Below are positions 58,699 through 64,000 of a DNA stretch of 64,000 nt, piece by piece. This DNA comes from Schlegelella_A sp031360885. Lineage in GTDB: Bacteria; Pseudomonadota; Gammaproteobacteria; Burkholderiales; Burkholderiaceae_C. Position 1 is the stretch's first letter. Each line of letters begins with the position of its first letter. Where the stretch lies: assembly GCA_031360885.1 (NCBI GenBank), contig JANMCC010000197.1, positions 9,223-73,222 of the forward strand, in the 5' to 3' direction. Under the pieces are notes generated by a model, which did no database searches, was not told the origin of the DNA, and was given only the letters and a program-made list of their open reading frames with translations. Made by a program: the position numbers and the translations under genes.

Positions 58699-60090
58699 AT
58701 GGACGACCCGGCACTGACGTCGCGCCTGGAGGCGCTGCGGAACAACCTCAACGTCGTCGCCAGCAACCTCGACAAGGACACCTGGAAGGCCGACGACCAG
58801 AGCCGGGCCAGCAACCGCGCCGAGCTGCTCGGCGAGTCGCTGCTCTGGGCCGGGCTGCAGACCTTGCTCACCGACATCCGCACGCGGCATCGCGATATCG
58901 ACAAGATCGAGCAGGAGTTGCAGGATGCGCCCGCGGGCGACACCGCCGCGGTGTCGCAGGCCTGGAACAACTACGCCAAGACCTACGGGGACGCGCAGGC
59001 CTTGCTGCGCGAGTGCCTGGAGATCGTCGGCACGCTCGCCATCCGCGAGAAGAACCTCGACCGCAGGCTGCTCTACGTGGCCGACGAGCTGATCCGCGAT
59101 TGCCTCACCCTCAGCACCGGCAGCAGCGACTACTACCTGCTCGTGCACAGCGTCAGCGAGACCTTCTCGCGGGCCAGGGCCCGCATCATCCGCCTGCGCT
59201 TTCCCGAGTGGACGATCTGGGACCTGCCGCTCGCCGCGCACGATCTCGGTCAGGTCGCGATGGTCAAGATCCTGAAGGACGAGAAAGAACTGGCACCAGG
59301 CGACACCACGCTGACGCCGTTTCTCGAGCGGCACCGCCACCTTCTGGTGGCCAGCGACGCCGTGCTGCATGCCAAGGACCAGGAAGGCGGCGACAGCGCC
59401 AAGGAGGCAGGTAGCTGGGCCCAGAGCCGGGTGCTGGTTCTCCTTGCCGATGCCTTCGCCACCTACACCATGGGCCCGGCCTACGCCTTCTCGGCGATCA
59501 TGCTCCGGCTCTCGCCGGCGGTTGCCGCGCAGCGCGACACGCCGTCCGACGCGCTGCGCGCGCAGGTCATCCTGAATACGCTGACCTGGATGAACGAGAC
59601 CGCCGACAGCGTGGTCAAGCCGTACACCGATGCCTTGCAGCAGTTGACGGCGAACTGGCAAAGCGCGCTCGACGCCAATCCGCTGCACAAGCTCGACCCC
59701 GCCGAAACCGCCTTCGCCTTGCAGCTCGCGAGAAAGTTCGGCTCCGAGGTCAGCAACTACGCGCTGGCGGGAACGGCGAAGTATCCGTCCGGGGGGACCA
59801 ACCAGGGCTGGCTGCGTGCCGGCGACTGGGCCGATCACTGGCGCAAGGAATGGAAGGACCAGGAACCGTTGACCGTGCCGCCCGGCCCCAACGGCAAGCT
59901 TCGCGACGTTCTCAACGCGACCTGGCTCTGCCGCTCGTGCATCAAGACAGCAGACCGCGAATCGGCCAGGCGCGTCCAGGTCGCGCTCGCCAAGGCGGGG
60001 CAGGAGCTGTGCACGACCATCATCGAGACCGCCTCGGGTCGAAAGCTCATTCCCTCGAACGCCGCCGTGCGGCAGGGAGCGCCGAAGTGA
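58699..60090 (+). CDS. Degenerate paralogue of the HEFGH protein
   Basis: A 463-residue protein starting after a GAGGAG site. It aligns with the preceding protein in three blocks: 'RFPEWTIWDLPLAAHDLGQV' against 'RYPEVSLWSMPFAAHEFGHF'; 'LLADAFATYTMGPAYAFSA' against 'CFADGFATCALGPAYAAAF'; and 'LRDVLNATWLCRS' against 'RRDVLNAAWLARL'. The zinc motif is broken: HDLGQ replaces HEFGH, and the later Glu is Val. It is therefore a pseudo-enzyme, perhaps a regulator or partner of the active copy. It overlaps the TPR gene by 4 bp (GTGA). Confidence 0.7.
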   Translation: MDDPALTSRLEALRNNLNVVASNLDKDTWKADDQSRASNRAELLGESLLWAGLQTLLTDIRTRHRDIDKIEQELQDAPAGDTAAVSQAWNNYAKTYGDAQALLRECLEIVGTLAIREKNLDRRLLYVADELIRDCLTLSTGSSDYYLLVHSVSETFSRARARIIRLRFPEWTIWDLPLAAHDLGQVAMVKILKDEKELAPGDTTLTPFLERHRHLLVASDAVLHAKDQEGGDSAKEAGSWAQSRVLVLLADAFATYTMGPAYAFSAIMLRLSPAVAAQRDTPSDALRAQVILNTLTWMNETADSVVKPYTDALQQLTANWQSALDANPLHKLDPAETAFALQLARKFGSEVSNYALAGTAKYPSGGTNQGWLRAGDWADHWRKEWKDQEPLTVPPGPNGKLRDVLNATWLCRSCIKTADRESARRVQVALAKAGQELCTTIIETASGRKLIPSNAAVRQGAPK

Positions 60091-63000
60091 GCGGCGGCGG
60101 TGGCGACGGCGGGAACGGCTCGCGGCCGATGGCCGCGGGCACGACCGCGGCATGGTCCGACAACCTCGCCAGCTCGCTCACGGGCGCCTACGCGTCCGGC
60201 CGGGCGCTCTGGACCGGCCCGATCGACTTGCTGGAGGGCGCCCGACGCGAGTATGCGAAGGGTCGCCTCGACTTCGTGCTGCGCGATCTGCCGGCGCCGG
60301 CACGCAAGCTCGCCGAGGCCGCGGAGCAGCCCGATCTGAGCCCTGGCGACCGGGCGCGGGCGGCGCGCGACGCCGCGTCAGCCTGGACGCTTCTCGCGCG
60401 GGCGGCGCGACGTTCCGGGCAGCCCGCCCTGGCCGTCGAGGCCGCGGAGCGCGGCCTGTCCTTGCGCCGGAGCGCAACGGCCGGAGCGACGACGGCGGAC
60501 GACGACTCCGACGGCGAGCACGCGCTCGCTCTCTTCCTCGCCGGCAAGCTCGACGACGCGGCCGAGGCGATGGCGAAGGCCGCCCCGAGCAATGCGGTGT
60601 GGCCCGAGCTGGGCGTGTACCGGGGCGTGGTCGAGCACGCGCGCGGGCACTTCGAGGAGGCCGCCCGTGCGCTCGAAAGAGCGACCGCGCCCGACGCGCC
60701 CGACCTCGAGCAGCTTCGCCTCGAGACCCTGGCCGCCTCGTTCGAGGCGCTCGGGGCAGAGCGCGCGGGCGAGGCCGTCGGCGCCTACGCCTCGCTCGCC
60801 ATCCTGCATTTCTCGGCGGGAAGTCTGCCGGAGGCGCTGCTGAGCCTGGACCGCGCCCGCGCCCTCCGCCCCGACGAGCCGCCGGTGCTGGCCGCGCGCG
60901 GCGAAGTGCTGCGCACGATGGGCCGGCTCGAGGAAGCGCTGGCCGCCTTCGACGGCGTGCTGGCGCTGATGCCGCACTTTCCCTGGGCGCTGGCGCGACG
61001 GGGCGCGACGCTGCTCGACCTCGGCCGGCACGAGGACGCGCTGGCGGCGCTGAGCGCCGCCCTCGCGCTCGAACCCGACGACGCCTTCGCGCTCGCGAGC
61101 CGCGGCGAGACGCTGCGCCTGCTCAGCCGCTACGAGGAAGCCCTCGTCGATCTCGACAGCGCGCTCGTGCGCGATCCGGAAAACGTCCGCGTCCTGGCCG
61201 GCAGGGGCGACGCGCTGCGCCTGCTGGAGCGCTATCCCGAAGCGATCGAGGCGCTGGATCACGCCTTGACGGTCGACCCGAGCTACGCCTGGGCCGTGGT
61301 GAGCAAGGGCATCGCGCTGCGCCAGGCGGGTCGCAACGAGGAGGCGCTCGCGGCTTTCTCGCGCGCCGCCGAGATCGATCCCAACGACGAGGCCGCCTTG
61401 ACGCGCAAGAGCGATACCTTGCAGGCGCTCGGACGCGACAACGAGCTGGTCGCCGAGCTCGACAAGGTGCTCGTCCAGCGACCGAGCACGCTCTGGGCGG
61501 TGACCCGCAAGGTCAGCGCCCTCGTTCGCCTGAGCAAGCCCGAGGAAGCGATCGCCGCGTGCGACGCGGCCCTGGCCGTCGATCCCGACAACGCGGCGAT
61601 CCTGGCGCGCAAGGGCGACGTGCTGCGGCAGATCGACAAGTACGAGGAGGCTCTGAAGGTGCTCGATCGCGCGCTGGCGATCGATCCCGAGGACGAGTTC
61701 ACGCTCTCGCGAAAGGGCGAGACCTTGCGCCTGCTCATGCGCTACGAGGAATCGGTCGCCGTCCTCGACCAGGCGCTCGCCAAGGATCCGACGTCGGTGT
61801 ATTCGCTGACGAGCAAGGCCGACTCCCTGCGCCTGCTGGGCAGGTTCGCCGAAGCGCTCGCGACCTTCGACCTCGCGCTCGTGCACAGCCCGGCGTACGG
61901 CTGGGCGCTGGCCCGCAAAGGCGATGCGCTGCGCCTGCTCGACCGCCACGCGGAAGCGCTGGTGGCGTTCGACGCCGCGTTGGCGGTCGATGCGAACGAC
62001 AAGTACGCGATCTCGCGCAAGGGCGAGACCCTGCGCATGCTGAGCCGCTACGAGGAGGCGATCACGGTCCTTGACGAAGCCTTGCGCCACGAGCCGGATT
62101 CCGTGTGGTCGCTGTCGAGCAAGGCGGACTCGCTGCGCATGCTCAAGCGGTTTCCCGAAGCCGAGGAGACCATCCGGCGGGCCATCGCCCTCGAGCCGGA
62201 GAACCTGTTCAATCTGAGCATCCTCGAGAAGTGCCTCGCCGACCAGGGCCGCAACCAGGATGCGCTCGAGATCTCGGATCAGGTGCTAGCGCTGAGCCCA
62301 CGGGACCCGGGCGCGCTGGAGGCGAAGGCGCTGGCCCTGATGCGCCTCGACAAGGTCGAGGAGTCGCTCAAGTTCATCGGCCGGCGGATCGATGTCGGGG
62401 CCGAGGCCTACGCCCTCGGCGTTCGCGGCGTCACGCTCCTGGCAATCGCCGAGTACGAAAAGGCGCTGCCCGACCTGGAGCGCAGCATCGCGATCGATGC
62501 GCGCTTGGCGTGGGTGCATAACCACCTGGGTCACTGCTACATGAGGCTCGCCCTCGGCAAGCCTGCGGCCGAATCGGAGGCGCTGCTCGCGAAGGCCGAG
62601 GCGGCGAGCCGGATCGCCGTCGAGCTGGAGCCGGACGATGCGAGCTGGCGGCAGATCCTGGGCGACGTGCTGTGGCGGCGCGGCGGCGCGCGCCGCGGCG
62701 AAGCGGCAAAGGAATTCGAGGTCGTCCTGCAGACCGCGCATACCACCGAGAAGCTCGACTACTACACGGCGCTGAGCGGCGGCTGGGCGGCCTATCGACT
62801 GTCGGCGGGCCGGCCTGACCAGGCGAGCGCCCTGCTCGCCGAGGCCGAGGAGTTCTACGTCGAGGCGCTCGCCGCGAAGCGGAGCTTTCCGGCCTCGAGC
62901 GACGTGGTCGAGGTGAAGTTCGACATCGCCCTGGCCGTGCTCTGCGGCGGACGCTTCGGGCTCGCCTTGCGCGAGTACAGCTCAGCGCTGGAGCTCGCCG

Positions 63001-63272
63001 GCGGACGCGAGCCCGGGCTGCAGCGCGGGCTGATCGACCGCGCTCGCACCGATCTCGCGGAAGCGATGGCCGACCGGACACAGTTGCAGAGCACGAGCCA
63101 CGCCGGCAAGGTGCTGAACGACCTGGACAAGTGGTACGCCACGATCCCGGAGGCGACCAACAAGGCGGAAGAAGTCCTGGAGGTGGTCGCCGACCCGGCC
63201 TCGCCGGAGGAAGAAGCGGTGAGGCTGATGACGGCGCCCGCCGCGGAAGAGGGCAAGCTGGAGGCGCGGTAG
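60087..63272 (+). CDS. Large TPR-repeat protein
   Basis: A 1061-residue soluble protein starting with GTG that overlaps the previous stop. After a helical N-terminal region, residues from about 233 to 811 form roughly 17 tandem 34-residue TPR units, such as 'RKGDVLRQIDKYEEALKVLD' and 'RKGETLRLLMRYEESVAVLD'. The units are very alike, especially the RKGxxLRLLxRYEEA core. The last about 200 residues are more divergent. TPR solenoids bind proteins or peptides; here it probably gathers the zincin-like partners. No signal peptide or enzyme domain is seen. Confidence 0.88.
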   Translation: MSGGGGDGGNGSRPMAAGTTAAWSDNLASSLTGAYASGRALWTGPIDLLEGARREYAKGRLDFVLRDLPAPARKLAEAAEQPDLSPGDRARAARDAASAWTLLARAARRSGQPALAVEAAERGLSLRRSATAGATTADDDSDGEHALALFLAGKLDDAAEAMAKAAPSNAVWPELGVYRGVVEHARGHFEEAARALERATAPDAPDLEQLRLETLAASFEALGAERAGEAVGAYASLAILHFSAGSLPEALLSLDRARALRPDEPPVLAARGEVLRTMGRLEEALAAFDGVLALMPHFPWALARRGATLLDLGRHEDALAALSAALALEPDDAFALASRGETLRLLSRYEEALVDLDSALVRDPENVRVLAGRGDALRLLERYPEAIEALDHALTVDPSYAWAVVSKGIALRQAGRNEEALAAFSRAAEIDPNDEAALTRKSDTLQALGRDNELVAELDKVLVQRPSTLWAVTRKVSALVRLSKPEEAIAACDAALAVDPDNAAILARKGDVLRQIDKYEEALKVLDRALAIDPEDEFTLSRKGETLRLLMRYEESVAVLDQALAKDPTSVYSLTSKADSLRLLGRFAEALATFDLALVHSPAYGWALARKGDALRLLDRHAEALVAFDAALAVDANDKYAISRKGETLRMLSRYEEAITVLDEALRHEPDSVWSLSSKADSLRMLKRFPEAEETIRRAIALEPENLFNLSILEKCLADQGRNQDALEISDQVLALSPRDPGALEAKALALMRLDKVEESLKFIGRRIDVGAEAYALGVRGVTLLAIAEYEKALPDLERSIAIDARLAWVHNHLGHCYMRLALGKPAAESEALLAKAEAASRIAVELEPDDASWRQILGDVLWRRGGARRGEAAKEFEVVLQTAHTTEKLDYYTALSGGWAAYRLSAGRPDQASALLAEAEEFYVEALAAKRSFPASSDVVEVKFDIALAVLCGGRFGLALREYSSALELAGGREPGLQRGLIDRARTDLAEAMADRTQLQSTSHAGKVLNDLDKWYATIPEATNKAEEVLEVVADPASPEEEAVRLMTAPAAEEGKLEAR

Positions 63273-63279
63273 GGTTGTC

Positions 63280-63355
63280 TGGTGGCCAAGGGCGGAATCG
63301 AACCACCGACACGCGGATTTTCAATCCGCTGCTCTACCAACTGAGCTACTTGGCC
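63280..63355 (-). tRNA. tRNA-Phe (GAA)
   Basis: A 76-nt tRNA on the minus strand. The cloverleaf is complete: 7-bp acceptor stem (GGCCAAG with CTTGGCC), D-arm, anticodon stem GCGGA/TCCGC with loop TTGAAAA (anticodon GAA), T-arm with TTCGATT, discriminator A and an encoded CCA (63280-63282). Its 3' end faces the TPR gene, whose stop lies 8 bp away. Confidence 0.97.
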
Positions 63356-63400
63356 GTGAGCCGACGATTATAGGCAGGTGGCTCCGCTCGCCTCGGCGCG

Positions 63401-63426
63401 AGATCCTTCGCTGCGCTCAGGATGAC
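63401..63426. repeat. REP-like dispersed repeat element
   Basis: The minus strand reads GTCATCCTGAGCGCAGCGAA, then GGATCT; translated it gives the peptide CHPERSEGS that often appears as a false ORF in many genomes. It has the inverted arms ATCCT (63403-63407) and AGGAT (63419-63423). It lies between tRNA-Phe and the response regulator gene. Confidence 0.6.
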
Positions 63427-63432
63427 AAAGGC

Positions 63433-64000
63433 TCAGGCCACGCTGCGCTTGTTGCGCGACAGGTCGACGCCGAGCTGCTTGAGCTTGCGATAGAGGTGGG
63501 TGCGCTCGAGCCCGGTCTTCTCGGCGACCCGGGTCATGCTGCCGTTCTCCTGCGCGAGGTGGAACTCGAAGTAGCTCTTCTCGAACGCGTCGCGCGCTTC
63601 GCGCAGCGGCCGGTCGAGATCGAAGCTCTGCTCGGGCTGCGGGCCGAGCAGCACCGGCACCGAAGGCGGCATGGCGCCGCCGGTCATCGCCGCTTCGACC
63701 GTGAGGCTCGGCTCGTTCGTCGCCGCGCCCGGCATCGCATTGGCGCGCGCCGCCGGCTTGGCCAGGCCCTGCTCCACCGCGCGCAGCAGCTTCTGCAGCG
63801 TGATCGGCTTTTCCAGGAAAGCCATCGCCCCGAACTTGGTGGCCTCGACGGCGGTGTCTATCGTGCCGTGGCCGCTCATCATGATCACCGGCATCGAGAG
63901 CTGCGCCGACGAGCCCCACTCCTTGAGCAGCGTGATGCCGTCGACATCGGGCATCCAGATGTCGAGCAGGACCAGATCGGGGCGGATCCGCTCGCGACAG
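63433..64000 (-). CDS. Response regulator, NtrX-like receiver plus Fis HTH (5' part missing)
   Basis: The gene runs off the right edge; 188 residues are visible. The receiver domain contains 'DLVLLDIWMPDVDG' (phospho-acceptor Asp), 'MMSGHGTIDTAVEATKFGA' and 'FLEKPITLQKLL' with the conserved Lys. After a Pro/Ala-rich linker of about 50 residues comes a Fis-type HTH 'VAEKTGLERTHLYRKLKQLG'. The sigma54 AAA domain that should stand between them is absent, a form known in betaproteobacterial NtrX-like proteins. The partner NtrY-like kinase is expected upstream, beyond the window. Confidence 0.88.
   Translation of the reverse strand, partial: CRERIRPDLVLLDIWMPDVDGITLLKEWGSSAQLSMPVIMMSGHGTIDTAVEATKFGAMAFLEKPITLQKLLRAVEQGLAKPAARANAMPGAATNEPSLTVEAAMTGGAMPPSVPVLLGPQPEQSFDLDRPLREARDAFEKSYFEFHLAQENGSMTRVAEKTGLERTHLYRKLKQLGVDLSRNKRSVA

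Noticed and set aside
60784..62520. Tandem DNA repeats that could be a CRISPR or mobile repeat
   Set aside because: The 102-bp periodicity equals 34 codons and stays in frame; it is TPR coding sequence. No spacer structure exists.
63401..63440. Short peptide CHPERSEGS as a gene
   Set aside because: This is the usual false translation of a dispersed REP-like repeat.

Overview
High-GC chromosomal DNA, most likely from a betaproteobacterium (probably Burkholderiales). This rests on the aerobic benzoyl-CoA (box) gene set, a PaaK-type ligase, a DUF3563 protein, an NtrX-like regulator that seems to lack the sigma54 ATPase domain, and the codon bias. No phage, insertion sequence, integrase or CRISPR array was seen. 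One RNA gene, tRNA-Phe, is present. Everything here is read by eye; no database search was run.

Layout. 1-16.1 kb is mostly housekeeping and stress genes: the tail of an amidohydrolase, a PaaH-type 3-hydroxyacyl-CoA dehydrogenase, msrB-msrA, a cyclase/ATPase/TPR signalling protein, small exported proteins, a GGDEF protein, an HDOD protein, a GST/VOC/glyoxalase-II-like cluster, an AIM24-family protein and SelO. 16.2-26.0 kb is a compact block with a DabAB-type inorganic-carbon transporter, membrane and stress proteins (PsiE-, ExoD-, TerC-, TerB-, Bax-inhibitor- and HPF-like) and two related LysR regulators that share a promoter motif. 26.1-29.4 kb holds a cyclic-nucleotide-binding-like protein, a metallophosphoesterase and an unusual P-loop ATPase fused to a class III cyclase-like domain. 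29.5-33.2 kb is a small sugar-acid or reductase cluster (PrdB-like protein, KDG kinase, SDR, cupin, RidA).

33.2-41.0 kb is the box pathway: boxABC, boxR, benzoate-CoA ligase and an alpha/beta hydrolase. Benzoate is activated to benzoyl-CoA, epoxidised by BoxAB and opened by BoxC; BoxR is expected to sense benzoyl-CoA. Two TGCA-N6-TGCA-type sites overlap the predicted -10 elements. 41.0-50.6 kb is a second aromatic-acid-type cluster: TetR regulator, single diiron PaaA/C-like protein, crotonase, Rieske protein, PaaK-like ligase and a complete branched-chain-type ABC importer. A 23-bp sequence, identical on opposite strands, sits at two promoters in this cluster and is probably the TetR operator.

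50.6-55.6 kb has a paired M16 peptidase, several small unknown proteins and a CBS protein. 55.8-63.3 kb is the least familiar part: a one-directional run with a small protein, a cytoplasmic metzincin, an HEFGH zincin-like protein, its degenerate paralogue and a 1061-residue TPR protein, ending beside tRNA-Phe. It may be an undescribed protease-based system. The window ends inside the response regulator.
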